Shown: in pieces, positions 17,133 through 27,771 of the stretch
Layout: the number at the start of each line of letters is the position of its first letter
Position numbering within the stretch: the first letter of the stretch is position 1
Position numbers and translations under genes: made by a program
NCBI GenBank assembly: GCA_937902425.1
Contig: CALFNB010000539.1
Coordinates: 1-64,000, forward strand
Direction: 5' to 3'
Origin: an uncultured Acetobacteraceae bacterium
GTDB taxonomy: Bacteria > Pseudomonadota > Alphaproteobacteria > Acetobacterales > Acetobacteraceae
Length of the DNA stretch: 64,000 nucleotides
The notes under the pieces: generated by a model
Database searches by the model: none
What the model was told of the DNA's origin: nothing
The model's input: only the letters and a program-made list of their open reading frames with translations

Positions 17133-18872
17133 ATGGCCGTGGAACGGATGCTGACCGAGGCCGAGCCCGCCGCCGAACTCGTCGGCCGCGTGCTGCACGA
17201 GGCGGGGATCGAATATGTGTTCGGGATTTCCGGCGGACACACCGGCCGTATCGTTTCGGGCCTGAGCAAGTATCAGAACTCCGTGAAAATGATGATGGTG
17301 CGCGAGGAATCGCTCGCCGGCGTGATGGCCGAAGTTTACGGCCGCCTGACCCGGCGTCCCGGGGTGCTGATCGGGCAGGGGCCATGGGTGCTTGGCAATG
17401 GACTGATCGGCACGATGGAGGCGTATCTGTCCAGCTCGCCCATGCTGCTGCTGACCGATTTCTCCGACGCCACCGGGTTCCATCTGCACGCGCCGTATCA
17501 ACAGGCGACCGGGGATTATGGCAGTTGGGACGCGCGGCGGGCGTACAGCGGCGTTACCAAGCAGGTGATGCAGGCGCACGATCCGGTTGCCGCGGTGCAG
17601 GCGACCCAACTGGCGATCAAGCACGCGATGGCCGGCCAGCCCGGCCCGGTGGTGGTGCTGTTCGCGCAGGATTCGCTCAGCGGTAACGTGGAGCCGGACT
17701 CGCGGCCGGTGTTGTATCCGACCCGGTTTTATTTGCCGCCGATGCCGCCGCCGGCCGATGCCGCTGCCGTCGAGGCCGCCGCCGAGGCGCTGCTGGCGGC
17801 GAAAAAGCCAGTGATTATCGCCGGCAACGGGGTGCGGATCGCTCAGGCTTATGACGTGTTGCACGCGCTGGCCGAGGCGGCGGGCCTGCCGGTGTGCACC
17901 ACCGCCGCGGGGAAAGGCACCTTCCCCGAAATTCATCCGCTCGCGCTTGGCGTGTTCGGCACCTTCGGCACGCCGGCCGCGAACGCCTGCCTCGCCGAGG
18001 CCGACCTGATCCTGGCCATCGGCACCAAGCTCGGGCCGAGCGATACGGCATGGGAGAACAAGGATCTGCTCGACCCGACCCGGCAGACGTTCATTCAGAT
18101 CGATGTCGAGCCGAAGAACGCGTCGTGGAATTTCCCGGCCGAGCACGTCCTGATCGGCGACGCCACGATCGTGCTGCGCCAATTGCTGCGCGCGGTGGAA
18201 CCCAAAGCGACCGGCCGGCGCGCGGTGGGTGTAGCGCGGGTCGCGGCCTGGCGGGCGGAAAAAGGTTACTTCGACGACCCGAAATACCAGTCCGATGAGG
18301 CGCCTCTGCTGCCACAGCGAGTCATCGGCGAAATCGCCAAAGCCTTGCCGCCCGAAGGGATCGTCACCTGCGATGCCGGTGAGAATCGCATTCTGATGAC
18401 GCACTACTATCAGACGAAGAAAGCCGGCGGCTTCCTGCAGGCCGCTGGCTCCGGGCCGATGGGGTTCGCCATTCCCGCGGCGCTCGCCGCCAAACTGGTC
18501 AATCCGAACAGCCCGGTCGTCGCGGTCTGCGGCGATGGCGGCTTCGCCATGACCATGAACGGCCTGATGAGCGCGATCGAACATGACATTCCGATCGTCG
18601 TCGTTGTATTCGACAATAACGCGCTTGGCTGGGTTTATCATGGCTCCGGATCGTTCGCCGCCGAGTTCAAGGATTTCGACCTCTCGGCCATCGCCCGCGC
18701 GATGGGCTGCGAGGGCGAGCGCGTGACCGAACCCGCGCAACTCGCGCCCGCGCTGAAACGCGCGATCGCCGCGCGCGTGCCAACCGTGATCGACGTGCGT
18801 ACTTCGATGTCGGTCAGTTTCGCGGACATCACCTCGCCGCTGGCGGTCGCGGCCTCACCGAGGCGGCGCTGA
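17133..18872 (+). CDS. Thiamine-pyrophosphate-dependent enzyme, acetolactate-synthase-like
   Basis: About 579 residues with the three-domain TPP-enzyme layout. The N-terminal PYR domain carries VREESLAGVMAEVYGRL (the Glu that activates TPP). A central Rossmann-like domain follows (KKPVIIAGNGVRIAQAY), then the C-terminal PP domain with CGDGGFAMTMNGLM and the following VFDNNALG (GDG...NN Mg-TPP motif). It may be an acyloin lyase/ligase or 2-oxoacid decarboxylase; no regulatory subunit gene is present, so biosynthetic AHAS is unlikely. AGGAGG at 17119-17124 favours the ATG at 17133 over upstream GTG 17070. It is 2 bases before the ferredoxin reductase. Confidence 0.85.
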   Translation: MAVERMLTEAEPAAELVGRVLHEAGIEYVFGISGGHTGRIVSGLSKYQNSVKMMMVREESLAGVMAEVYGRLTRRPGVLIGQGPWVLGNGLIGTMEAYLSSSPMLLLTDFSDATGFHLHAPYQQATGDYGSWDARRAYSGVTKQVMQAHDPVAAVQATQLAIKHAMAGQPGPVVVLFAQDSLSGNVEPDSRPVLYPTRFYLPPMPPPADAAAVEAAAEALLAAKKPVIIAGNGVRIAQAYDVLHALAEAAGLPVCTTAAGKGTFPEIHPLALGVFGTFGTPAANACLAEADLILAIGTKLGPSDTAWENKDLLDPTRQTFIQIDVEPKNASWNFPAEHVLIGDATIVLRQLLRAVEPKATGRRAVGVARVAAWRAEKGYFDDPKYQSDEAPLLPQRVIGEIAKALPPEGIVTCDAGENRILMTHYYQTKKAGGFLQAAGSGPMGFAIPAALAAKLVNPNSPVVAVCGDGGFAMTMNGLMSAIEHDIPIVVVVFDNNALGWVYHGSGSFAAEFKDFDLSAIARAMGCEGERVTEPAQLAPALKRAIAARVPTVIDVRTSMSVSFADITSPLAVAASPRRR

Positions 18873-18874
18873 GC

Positions 18875-20098
18875 ATGACGTCCGATCGCATCATCATCGC
18901 CGGTGCCGGTCACGCCGGTGGCTCCGCCGCCGCCATGCTCCGTCAACTGGGCTGGAAAACCGGCATCACGCTGGTGGGCGAGGAACCGTTGCCGCCGTAC
19001 CAGCGTCCGCCTCTGTCGAAAGCCTGGCTGAAAGGCGAGGCCGACGCGGACAGCCTCGCGTTACGTCCGCTCGGGTTTTACAACGACGCCGATATCGAAC
19101 TGAAACTCGGCATGAGTGTAACGAAGATCGATCCGGCAGCGCACCAGGTGACGTTCAGCGACGACGACTCGATGCATTACGCGCAGCTGATCCTGGCCAC
19201 CGGGTCACGCGCGCGGCGCATCCCATTGCCCGGGATCGACCAGGCGAACGTGCTGGAACTACGCACCGCCGCCGACGCCGACAAATTGAAGGCGGTGCTT
19301 GGGCCGGGGAAGCGTCTCGCCGTCGTCGGCGGCGGTTATATCGGGCTGGAGGCCGCCGCCTCGGCCCGCGCTCTGGGTGCCGAGGTCACGATTGTCGAAA
19401 TCGCGCCCCGTGTCCTGGCCCGGGTCGCCTGCGAGATCCTGTCGAACTTCTTCCAGGACTTTCATCGATCGCAGGGCGTGACGATCGAACTCGGCGCCGG
19501 AGTGCAGGCGCTGGAAGGGACCGGAACCGTGACCGGTGTGCGTCTCGCCGACGGTAGGGTCATCCCCTGCGATGCCGCCCTGATCGGCGTGGGTGGCGTC
19601 CCGAATGAGGAACTGGCGCGAGACGCCGGGATCGCCTGCGACGGCGGTATTGTTGTCGATCTGAGCGCGCGCACGTCGGACCCGGACATCTTCGCCATCG
19701 GCGACTGCACGAAACGACCGTTGCCGCTGTACAACCGCAGCATGCGCCTGGAGAGCGTGCCGAACGCCCTGGAGCAGGCGAAGCAGGCGGCCTCGGCGAT
19801 CTGTGGCCGCCCGCCACCTTCCCCCGAGGTGCCCTGGTTCTGGTCCGACCAATACGATCTGCGCCTGCAAATCGTCGGTCTCCCATTCGATGCCATCGAG
19901 ATCGTCGTCCGCGGCGATCTCGCCGCCGGTAAGTTCGCGCTGTTCCATCTGACCGCCGACGGCACCGTGCAGGCCGTGGAGGCGGTCAACGCGTCCACCG
20001 AGTTCATGGGCGGACGGCGGATCATCCAGCGCCGCAAGCAACTGACCGCCGCGCGGATCGCCGACCCGACCGTCACGATGCAGGAACTGGCCTCATGA
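18875..20098 (+). CDS. NAD(P)H:ferredoxin reductase of the P450 electron-transfer chain
   Basis: A 407-residue FAD flavoprotein of the putidaredoxin/rhodocoxin-reductase type. It has the FAD motif IIIAGAGHAGGSAAAMLR, the PPYQRPPLSKAWLKGE segment typical of this family, LILATGSRAR, the NAD-binding VVGGGYIGLEAAASAR, and DIFAIGDCT. It passes electrons from NAD(P)H to the ferredoxin encoded 78 bases downstream, which serves the CYP153 P450 in the same operon. Confidence 0.95.
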   Translation: MTSDRIIIAGAGHAGGSAAAMLRQLGWKTGITLVGEEPLPPYQRPPLSKAWLKGEADADSLALRPLGFYNDADIELKLGMSVTKIDPAAHQVTFSDDDSMHYAQLILATGSRARRIPLPGIDQANVLELRTAADADKLKAVLGPGKRLAVVGGGYIGLEAAASARALGAEVTIVEIAPRVLARVACEILSNFFQDFHRSQGVTIELGAGVQALEGTGTVTGVRLADGRVIPCDAALIGVGGVPNEELARDAGIACDGGIVVDLSARTSDPDIFAIGDCTKRPLPLYNRSMRLESVPNALEQAKQAASAICGRPPPSPEVPWFWSDQYDLRLQIVGLPFDAIEIVVRGDLAAGKFALFHLTADGTVQAVEAVNASTEFMGGRRIIQRRKQLTAARIADPTVTMQELAS

Positions 20099-20503
<405 letters not shown>

Positions 20504-20519
20504 ACAGGAGAATACGCCC

Positions 20520-21791
20520 ATGAATGCCCCGGTTCATTATGACGCGGCGCTGGAAGCAGCGAAACTGAACGCACGCTCCCTGCCGTTGGGCGAAATCGAC
20601 GTCAGCGATCCGAAACTATATCAGAACGACGTGCATTACCCGTACTTTGAGCGGCTGCGCCGGGAAGCCCCGGTGCATTACCGCAAGGACGGGATGTATG
20701 GCTCGTTCTGGTCGGTGACCAAATTCAAGGACATCATGGCGGTCGAGACGCATCCGGAGATCTATTCGTCCGAGGCGAAGCTTGGCGGCATCTCGATCAC
20801 CGACCGGCCGATGCAGTACCGCCGTTCCAGCTTCATTTCGATGGACCCGCCGCGGCATGACGATCAGCGCAAGGTGGTCAGTCCGATCGTCGCGCCGGCG
20901 AACCTCAACAACATGTCGGACATTATTCGGCAGCGGGTTTGCCGCGTGCTGGACAACCTGCCGCGTAATGAAACCTTCGATTGGGTGAAGCTGGTCTCGA
21001 TCGAATTGACCACACTGATGCTGACCACGCTGTTCGACTTCCCGGAAGCTGAGCGGCACAAGCTGACCTACTGGTCCGATATCGCGACCCAGGACGTGAA
21101 CGCCGGCGGTGAGATTGATTCCGAAGAAAAACGCCTGGCGATATTGCAAGAGGCGCTGGCCGTATTCACCGGCATGTGGCATGAGCGTGCCGCCCGTCCC
21201 CCGGGGTTCGACCTGATCTCCATGCTGGCCCATGGCGAGGCCACCAGGAACCTCGTCAACGACCCACAGGAGTTTCTGGGCAACCTGACCTTGTTGATCG
21301 TTGGTGGCAACGACACCACGCGCAATTCCATGAGCGGTGGACTGTGGGCGTTGTGCAAGCACCCGGCTGAGTATCAGAAGCTGCGTGACAACCCGGCGCT
21401 GGTGACCAGCATGGTGCCGGAGATCATTCGCTGGCAATCGCCGATCGTGCACATGCGTCGCACGGCCGTGGCCGACGCGGAGCTTGGCGGCAAGCAGATC
21501 CGCGAGGGTGACAAGGTCGTGATGTGGTACATCTCGGGCAACCGGGATGAGGATACGATCGACGATCCGAACGACTTCATCATTGATCGCGCTCGCCCGC
21601 GGCATCATCTGTCGTTTGGTTTCGGCGTGCATCGTTGCGTCGGAAACCGTTTGGCGGAGATGCAACTGATCACGCTTTGGGAAGAAATCATGAAGCGCTT
21701 TCCGAAGATCGAGCTCATGGAGGAACCGGAACGGATTTACTCCAACTTCATTCACGGTATCAGCCGGATGATGGTGCGGATCCCGGCTTAG
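20520..21791 (+). CDS. CYP153-family cytochrome P450 (alkane/terminal hydroxylase type)
   Basis: A 423-residue soluble P450. I helix: LLIVGGNDTTRNSMSGG; K-helix ExxR: VPEIIRWQSP; heme loop: FGFGVHRCVGNRLAE. Stretches such as VHYPYFERLRREAPVHY, DIMAVETHPEIYSSEAK, SMDPPRHDDQRK and HMRRTAVADAELGGKQIREG agree closely with CYP153A alkane omega-hydroxylases as I know them. The preceding ferredoxin and reductase complete a three-component system. The ATG at 20520 with ACAGGAG upstream gives the family length. Substrate is inferred: medium-chain alkanes, alcohols or fatty acids at the terminal carbon. Confidence 0.93.
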   Translation: MNAPVHYDAALEAAKLNARSLPLGEIDVSDPKLYQNDVHYPYFERLRREAPVHYRKDGMYGSFWSVTKFKDIMAVETHPEIYSSEAKLGGISITDRPMQYRRSSFISMDPPRHDDQRKVVSPIVAPANLNNMSDIIRQRVCRVLDNLPRNETFDWVKLVSIELTTLMLTTLFDFPEAERHKLTYWSDIATQDVNAGGEIDSEEKRLAILQEALAVFTGMWHERAARPPGFDLISMLAHGEATRNLVNDPQEFLGNLTLLIVGGNDTTRNSMSGGLWALCKHPAEYQKLRDNPALVTSMVPEIIRWQSPIVHMRRTAVADAELGGKQIREGDKVVMWYISGNRDEDTIDDPNDFIIDRARPRHHLSFGFGVHRCVGNRLAEMQLITLWEEIMKRFPKIELMEEPERIYSNFIHGISRMMVRIPA

Positions 21792-21863
21792 CCGCACCGG
21801 CTTTGCAACGCGCCACGCCGCCCGGTCGGGAGGCGTGGCGCGTAAACTTTTTCAAGGATCTTC

Positions 21864-22118
21864 ATGATCGAGAGCACATCGCTTGCCTTGCTGCCGTTGA
21901 TCGCCGGGATCCTGATTCTGACGGCGCGATTTTACGTGCGGGAAGGCGCGATCTCGATCTTCAGCATGAGCTTCATCCTGGCCACGATCGCCGTGGCGAT
22001 GTTGGTTGGCTACATGTTCCTGTCGGTACTGGGCTTGTTGCCACCCTACGCATGGGTCGTGTTTGGCGGCGTTGGAACGGTGATGAGCGTTGGCGGGATC
22101 TGGTCGTTTTATCGGTAA
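21864..22118 (+). CDS. Small three-helix membrane protein, function unknown
   Basis: 84 residues with about three hydrophobic helices: SLALLPLIAGILILTARFYV, FSMSFILATIAVAMLVGYMF and YAWVVFGGVGTVMSVGGIW. It follows the CYP153 gene by 72 bases on the same strand and may be part of the same transcript, for example as a substrate-access or membrane-association factor. That role is only a guess; I do not recognise a named family. Confidence 0.55.
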   Translation: MIESTSLALLPLIAGILILTARFYVREGAISIFSMSFILATIAVAMLVGYMFLSVLGLLPPYAWVVFGGVGTVMSVGGIWSFYR

Positions 22119-22170
22119 ATCGCGTCATGGCCCGCACCGGCCGGACCATGACGACTACGCGACCATTGCC

Positions 22171-23841
22171 TCAGAACAGGCCTTCGATTTCGCCGTCCTC
22201 CCGTAGATGGATCGCCTCGGCGGCCGGCACCCGCGGGAGCCCAGGCATGGTCATGATGTCACCGCAGATCGCGACGACGAAGCCGGCACCGGCCGACAGG
22301 CGGACCTCGCGGACGGGCAGTATGTGACCGGTTGGCGCGCCCATCACCGTTGGATCGGAGGTGAAACTGAATTGCGTCTTGGCGATGCAAACCGGGACGT
22401 TGCCGAAGCCGGCATCCTCGAACGCTTTCAACCGCCGCGCCACCGCGTCCGGGACCGCGATGTCCGCCGCGCGGTAGATTTCCTTGGCGATCGTCCGGAT
22501 CTTGTCGGCGAGTTTAAGTTCCAACCCATAAAGCGGCTTATACGCCGCCTTGCCGCTTTCAATGTGGTTCATCACCGCGTGTGCCAGCGCCTCGGCGCCC
22601 GCGCTGCCATGCGCCCAATGCGTGCAGGAGATGGCCTCGACGCCAAGCGCGGCCATGCCGTCGTTGATGGCTGCGAATTCGGCCTCCGTATCGGAGGTGA
22701 AGTGATTGACCGCCACCACGACCGGCAGGCCGAATTTGCCCAGGTTCTCGACGTGACGGGCGAGGTTGGCGATGCCGCGTTTCACCGCCTCGACGTTTTC
22801 CGGACCGAGCGCGTTACGCGCCATGCCGCCGTGCATCTTCAGTGCGCGCACGGTGGCGACGATGACCGCGCAGGACGGCGTCAGGCCGGCGGAGCGGCAC
22901 TTGATGTCCACGAACTTTTCCGCGCCCAGGTCGGCGCCGAACCCGGCCTCGGTCACCACCACATCGGAGAGTTTCAACGCGAGTTGTGTCGCCATCACGG
23001 AATTGCAGCCGTGCGCGATATTGGCGAACGGGCCGCCGTGCACCATTGCCGGCGAGCCTTCCAGCGTCTGCACCAAATTCGGTGCCAGCGCGTCACGCAA
23101 CAACACCGACATGGCACCGTCGGCCTTGATGTCGGAAGCCGTGACATTCGTGCCATCCCGCCTTTGCGCGACGATCATCTTGCCAAGCCGGGCCTGTAGG
23201 TCCGCCATGTCCTTGGCCAGGCAGAACACCGCCATCACCTCGGACGCGACCGTGATATCGAACCCGTCCTCGCGCGGGAAACCGTTGGCCACGCCGCCCA
23301 GACTGCCAACGATCGAGCGCAGCGCGCGATCGTTCATGTCGAGGCAACGCCGCCACGAGATCCGTCGCGGGTCAATGCCCAACGAATTGCTCCAGTAAAC
23401 GTGGTTGTCGATCATTGCCGCGAGCAGGTTGTTGGCCGAGGTGACGGCGTGGAAATCGCCGGTGAAATGCAGGTTGATCTGGTCCATCGGCACCACTTGC
23501 GCATAACCGCCGCCCGCGGCACCGCCCTTCATGCCGAAGCTCGGGCCGAGACTGGGTTCGCGCAAACAAATCGTCGCGCGTTTGCCGATGCGGTTGAGCG
23601 CGTCGCCCAGACCGACGGTGGTCGTGGTTTTTCCCTCACCGGCGGGGGTTGGGCTGATGCCGGTGACCAGCACCAGCGCGCCGTCCTTCCGGTCCCGCAC
23701 CGAGTTGATGTAGTCAAACCCAATCTTCGCTTTGTGGCGTCCGTATGGTTCCAGCGCGTCGGCGGGAATGTTCAGCCGCGCCGCGATATCCGCGATCGGC
23801 CGGAGCTTCGCCGCGCGGGCAATTTCAAGATCTGGGTTCAT
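22171..23841 (-). CDS. fhs: Formate-tetrahydrofolate ligase
   Basis: A 556-residue cytosolic enzyme that makes 10-formyl-THF from formate, THF and ATP. The ATP site is visible as [21 protein letters not shown], followed by [23 protein letters not shown] and later [20 protein letters not shown]. Length is standard. Its ATG overlaps the TGA of the PhnW-like aminotransferase upstream (ATGA, 23838-23841), so both are translated together. It links formate from upstream catabolism to one-carbon metabolism. Confidence 0.97.
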   Translation of the reverse strand: MNPDLEIARAAKLRPIADIAARLNIPADALEPYGRHKAKIGFDYINSVRDRKDGALVLVTGISPTPAGEGKTTTTVGLGDALNRIGKRATICLREPSLGPSFGMKGGAAGGGYAQVVPMDQINLHFTGDFHAVTSANNLLAAMIDNHVYWSNSLGIDPRRISWRRCLDMNDRALRSIVGSLGGVANGFPREDGFDITVASEVMAVFCLAKDMADLQARLGKMIVAQRRDGTNVTASDIKADGAMSVLLRDALAPNLVQTLEGSPAMVHGGPFANIAHGCNSVMATQLALKLSDVVVTEAGFGADLGAEKFVDIKCRSAGLTPSCAVIVATVRALKMHGGMARNALGPENVEAVKRGIANLARHVENLGKFGLPVVVAVNHFTSDTEAEFAAINDGMAALGVEAISCTHWAHGSAGAEALAHAVMNHIESGKAAYKPLYGLELKLADKIRTIAKEIYRAADIAVPDAVARRLKAFEDAGFGNVPVCIAKTQFSFTSDPTVMGAPTGHILPVREVRLSAGAGFVVAICGDIMTMPGLPRVPAAEAIHLREDGEIEGLF

Positions 23842-24959
23842 TGGGTCTCTCCCGCTCGATTGTTGACGCCGATGTCGTTCAGGGCCTGATCCATCGCCGC
23901 GACCGCGCCCGCCATGTCGGTTGGGGATATCGCACCGATGCAGCCAACCCGAAAGCCCGGCGTTGGTGTACTGTAGAAGTTGCTGATCAGCACGCCGCGC
24001 GATTTCAGTGCGTCGACGAAACGCTGAAGATTCCAGGCCGGATCCGCCGGCGCGCGAACATTGACGATGATCGGCCCTTGATGCTCCGGCCGCACGTATG
24101 GCGTGACTCCGAGGCGGATCATGCCGTCATAAAGCGTGCGCATGTTGGCGGTATAACGCGTCAGCCGCGCCACGCGGCCACCTTCCAGATCGAAGAAATC
24201 GAGAGCTGTGTTCAACGCGTTGACAATTTGCGCGGGCGGTGTGAATCGCGGGCGGCCGTCGCCGCTTCTGACCACCTGCGCGTAAATATCCGCCAGATCG
24301 AACGACCAACTGCCCGCGAGCCCAGAGCATTGCTCCAGACGATCGATGCGCACGATCGCGTAGCCGATACCGGGCAGGGCTTCCAGGCACTTGTTCGCGG
24401 TAAACACCGCCGCGTCGATCTCGGGATGCGCGCTCATGTCCATCGGCAGCGCGCCAAAGGCGGACACCGCGTCCACGATCATGCGGCGTCCATGTACTCT
24501 GACAACCGCGCCGATGGCATCGGCATCGTGCACGACACCGCTGCCGGTTTCCGACTGCACAAGTCCGACATGGGTGATGGATTGATCTTGCTCCAGAGCG
24601 GCCGCGACCGCGTCCGGTGAAATCGTTTCCATCGCGGTGATTGGCATCGCCACTGGTTCACGGCCGGCCTCACGTGTCAGGCGGATCATCCGGTCGCTGT
24701 AACTGCCGGTCATTGGGATCAGCAATCGCCCGCCCGGAGGAATGAAGCTACGGATCGCCGCCTCGGTGATGAAATGGCCGCAACCCGGCAATGGCAGCGC
24801 GGCGTGTTCCCCCGGCACGCCGCCCGCGATGCGCAGTAACCGGTCGCGCACGCCCGCATAGACGTCGCGAAAGTCAAAGTCCCAGGGCGCGATGTCGACG
24901 CCAAGCGCGGCGCGCACTTCGGGGCGGGTCATGACCGGTCCGGGTATCAGCAACAACAT
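23838..24959 (-). CDS. Class V aminotransferase, PhnW-like (2-aminoethylphosphonate:pyruvate type)
   Basis: About 373 residues, PLP-dependent. [18 protein letters not shown] opens the fold. The PLP lysine lies in [20 protein letters not shown], and [18 protein letters not shown] precedes it. The following [19 protein letters not shown] resembles PhnW more than alanine- or serine-glyoxylate aminotransferases, although a glyoxylate aminotransferase role remains possible given the coupled fhs gene. No phnX or phnA is nearby. Starts at 24959 or 24977 are both possible; neither has a strong ribosome-binding site. Confidence 0.75.
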   Translation of the reverse strand: MLLLIPGPVMTRPEVRAALGVDIAPWDFDFRDVYAGVRDRLLRIAGGVPGEHAALPLPGCGHFITEAAIRSFIPPGGRLLIPMTGSYSDRMIRLTREAGREPVAMPITAMETISPDAVAAALEQDQSITHVGLVQSETGSGVVHDADAIGAVVRVHGRRMIVDAVSAFGALPMDMSAHPEIDAAVFTANKCLEALPGIGYAIVRIDRLEQCSGLAGSWSFDLADIYAQVVRSGDGRPRFTPPAQIVNALNTALDFFDLEGGRVARLTRYTANMRTLYDGMIRLGVTPYVRPEHQGPIIVNVRAPADPAWNLQRFVDALKSRGVLISNFYSTPTPGFRVGCIGAISPTDMAGAVAAMDQALNDIGVNNRAGETQ

Positions 24960-25069
24960 GGGGCGAAGGCTTCGCATGCCATGGGCTGAAAATCCACCCA
25001 CCTCGCGCGTTGCTTGCCAAAACCAGCCGGATGGGGAACATACTCACCAGTATATCGGGAGGATACACC

Positions 25070-26266
25070 ATGATCACGAAATTCGACAGCCTCTACGCGG
25101 GCCACGTCGATCTCGAAAACATTGGCTACGGTGGGACGCCCATCAACGATCGCCGCCATGACAACGCCCATCTGTCCACCGCGTTGTCCAAAGCCGAGGC
25201 GATGGCTCGCAAAATGGACAGCCTGGGTTTCAACACCTTCTGGATGGCCGAGCATCACTTCCAACGCGAAGGTACCGAGTGCATTCCGAACGTGCTGCTG
25301 ATGGCGCTGCATCTGACGCACATCACGCGGGATCTGAAGATCGGCACCGGCTTCAACATTACCCCGATGTGGCATCCGCTGCGGCTCGCGGAGGACTACG
25401 CGGTCGCCGACATACTGACCAAAGGCCGTGTCGTGTTCGGTGTCGGTCGCGGTTATCACACCCGCGAGGTTGAAACGTTCGGCTCGCCGCTGATCGATCA
25501 GGACGCCAACCGCGAACTGTTCGAGGAACAGGTCGAGATCATCTTCAAGGCGTTCAACAGCGAGTCGTTCTCGCACAAAGGCAAGCATTACACGCTGCCG
25601 CCCGAGGTCCCCTATCGGGGTTACACGCTGAAGGAACTGACTCTGGTGCCACGGCCGGCGCGTCTGCCGGTGGAGTGCTGGCAGCCCATCCAGGGAGGCT
25701 CCGAGCGTGCCTTGGACTTCATGGCGAAGCATGGCATCCAGGGCATGATCGGCGGTGGCTCGGCCGACGGCGGCGCCATGCACAACGTCGTGTTGAAGTG
25801 GCAGGAAGCGCATCGCCGTATCGGTCAGGACATCGCACTGGGAGAACGGCTCTGCTTCGGCTTTCACGCTTACATCGGCGAAAGCAAGGAACAGTGTATC
25901 CGCGAGGCCGCGAAATATTACGAAGAGAACATGAAGATGTTCGGTGAACTGCGCCTGAACCGGGCGATGACCGACGAACAGATCGAGATCATGCGCGATC
26001 CCAAACGCGCGCCGACCGCGAAGCTGCCGCGGATCGAGGACGCGGTGAAATCGGGCGGCTTCCTGACCGGTTCGCCGGACGAGATCATCGAGCATCTGAT
26101 GAAGCTGGAAAAAGCCTATCCGGGCCTCGATCGGATCTCGATCAGCCTGTCCCTCGGCGTGCCCGAAGCGGTGGCGCTGGAGCAACTGGAACGCTTCGCG
26201 AAGGGGGTCATGCCCGCGTTCAAGAACCGCAAGATGGAAGCGAAGACTCCGGAACTGGCGAAGTAG
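25070..26266 (+). CDS. Luciferase-like (LLM class) flavin-dependent oxidoreductase
   Basis: A 398-residue TIM-barrel monooxygenase using reduced flavin. Typical blocks are MDSLGFNTFWMAEHHF, HLTHITRDLKIGTGFNI, HPLRLAEDYAVADILTKGRV, FGVGRGYHTREVETFG and QPIQGGSERALDFMAKHGI. The ATG at 25070 follows CGGGAGG. Its start is about 110 bases from that of the divergent PhnW-like gene. The substrate is unknown; such enzymes often open rings or cleave C-N or C-S bonds. Confidence 0.88.
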   Translation: MITKFDSLYAGHVDLENIGYGGTPINDRRHDNAHLSTALSKAEAMARKMDSLGFNTFWMAEHHFQREGTECIPNVLLMALHLTHITRDLKIGTGFNITPMWHPLRLAEDYAVADILTKGRVVFGVGRGYHTREVETFGSPLIDQDANRELFEEQVEIIFKAFNSESFSHKGKHYTLPPEVPYRGYTLKELTLVPRPARLPVECWQPIQGGSERALDFMAKHGIQGMIGGGSADGGAMHNVVLKWQEAHRRIGQDIALGERLCFGFHAYIGESKEQCIREAAKYYEENMKMFGELRLNRAMTDEQIEIMRDPKRAPTAKLPRIEDAVKSGGFLTGSPDEIIEHLMKLEKAYPGLDRISISLSLGVPEAVALEQLERFAKGVMPAFKNRKMEAKTPELAK

Positions 26267-26267
26267 C

Positions 26268-26666
26268 CTACCGCTGCACCAGTTCCACCATGATCCCCTC
26301 CGGCCCCCTCACGAACGCCAGCCTTAGCCCGGCGCTACGTGTCAGGGGGCCGATGGCGATGTCGGCGCCTTTGCGTCGCAGTTCCTCGCAGGCCTCGTCG
26401 ACGTTATCGACGGTCAGGCCGATATGTTCGAGTCCGTAATAAGGAAACGCGGGCGCCGGTGCCATCGGGTCATGCGGATGCGTCGGCGCGATGAGGATCT
26501 TTTGCCCGCCCAAGGTGAGCGAGATGCGGACCTGGCCAGGGTACAGGGTGCCGGGCGGGTAGGTGTCGCGCTTCGCCTCGGCGCCGAACATCGTTTCAAA
26601 GAATTTCGCCGTGGCGTCCGGGTTCGGGCTGCGCAGGTGAACGTGGTCGAAGCGAAAGTCACGCAT
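26268..26666 (-). CDS. VOC/glyoxalase family protein, last gene of the catabolic block
   Basis: A 132-residue VOC protein: FRFDHVHLRSPNPDATAKFF, GQVRISLTLGGQKILIA, YYGLEHIGLTVDNVDEACEE and VRGPEGIMVELVQR supply the four metal-ligand strands. The ATG at 26666 has GTGAGGT upstream. It ends 1 base from the stop of the convergent luciferase-like gene. As the 3'-terminal gene of the 26268-37699 block it probably handles a late intermediate. Confidence 0.82.
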   Translation of the reverse strand: MRDFRFDHVHLRSPNPDATAKFFETMFGAEAKRDTYPPGTLYPGQVRISLTLGGQKILIAPTHPHDPMAPAPAFPYYGLEHIGLTVDNVDEACEELRRKGADIAIGPLTRSAGLRLAFVRGPEGIMVELVQR

Positions 26667-26712
26667 GGTGGTTACCTCACGAATTTTCGGGTGAAGCGAT
26701 CGACCGCGATAT

Positions 26713-27756
26713 TCAGGCGAGGTCGAGCCGATAGAACCGCGCGGCCGTTCCGCTGAACAGATCGGTCTTTTCGGTCGCGCTCGCGTCCTTGGCGAGCAGC
26801 TTGCACGCGTTCCAGAACGGTGCGTAGCCATAGGACCCTTTGTCGACCGGAAAATTGCTTTCGAACATGCAGCGATTGGCGCCGAACGCTTCGATGCAGG
26901 TATCGACGTAAGGTTTCCACGCGGCGGCGAGCGCTTCCGACGATGGCGGATCGGCTTTCTCATGGAAGTCCCAGCCGTTGATCCGCATCGCCATACCACC
27001 CACTTTAACGACGACGTTCGGGCAGGCGGCGAGTTCGCGAATGGATTTCGACCAATTCGAAAAAATTTCGTCGCGCCTGCCGGAATAATTGCCGATCGCC
27101 AGCGGTCCACCGATATGGTTCAGGCAAATGCCGGTGCCGGGAAACGCCCGCGCGAGGGCGGTCACGTCGCCGATCTGCGGATGATACAGCCAGGCGTCGA
27201 AGGTTAAATTCAACGGTGCGAGGCAGGCGAACCCTTCCCGGAACGTTTTATCGCCAGTCAAACCAGGCGGCGGGGCGTAGGCGGGGTTCATCAACGTCGG
27301 ATCGGCATCGTAAGCGGTGATGTGACGGATGCCGCGGAACCGGCCGCCGCCCGCCCGGATATGGGCTTCCAGGACGTCACGCGCGCGGCCGCCCAATCGG
27401 AGATCGACGTGGCCAACGATGCCGGCGCAGATTTTCGTCGCGCCGTAGCCGCCCGAGGCACTCATCGCCGCGACGCCGTTGACGAACTCGGTTTCGCCGA
27501 CCGGTCGGAATTCCTCGGGCCCGCCAGCGCGGTGCATCAAGCGGCATTGCGCGAACACGGTGGCGACGATGTTGTGGCCGCTGTTGGTGTCGGCCAGCAA
27601 ATCATCGAGCATGTAGCGCCAGCCTGGCCGTTCCCACAGATGGTGGTGCGGATCGACGATCGGCAACGTGGGCTCCAGGATCGTTTCCGTGCGCCGCGCG
27701 AGCCACGCGTCGCGGACCGGCAGATAGGGACTGGCTTGGGTCGTGGTGGTGCTCAT
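26713..27756 (-). CDS. Amidohydrolase-2 family TIM-barrel hydrolase
   Basis: A 347-residue metal-dependent hydrolase or decarboxylase (PF04909-like). The metal motif is LPIVDPHHHLWERPGW; later ICLNHIGGPLA gives a conserved His and CMFESNFPVDKGSYGY the C-terminal Asp region. Relatives hydrolyse lactones or decarboxylate aromatic acids. It lies 15 bases after the racemase-like gene in the same direction. Confidence 0.88.
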   Translation of the reverse strand: MSTTTTQASPYLPVRDAWLARRTETILEPTLPIVDPHHHLWERPGWRYMLDDLLADTNSGHNIVATVFAQCRLMHRAGGPEEFRPVGETEFVNGVAAMSASGGYGATKICAGIVGHVDLRLGGRARDVLEAHIRAGGGRFRGIRHITAYDADPTLMNPAYAPPPGLTGDKTFREGFACLAPLNLTFDAWLYHPQIGDVTALARAFPGTGICLNHIGGPLAIGNYSGRRDEIFSNWSKSIRELAACPNVVVKVGGMAMRINGWDFHEKADPPSSEALAAAWKPYVDTCIEAFGANRCMFESNFPVDKGSYGYAPFWNACKLLAKDASATEKTDLFSGTAARFYRLDLA

Positions 27757-27771
27757 GGTGCGGTTCCCTCG

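Noticed and set aside
16392-18740. 782-codon minus-strand open frame opposite the antiporter and TPP enzyme
   Set aside because: It lies fully antisense to two clear genes, and the translation is Arg/His/Gln-rich without a recognisable domain.
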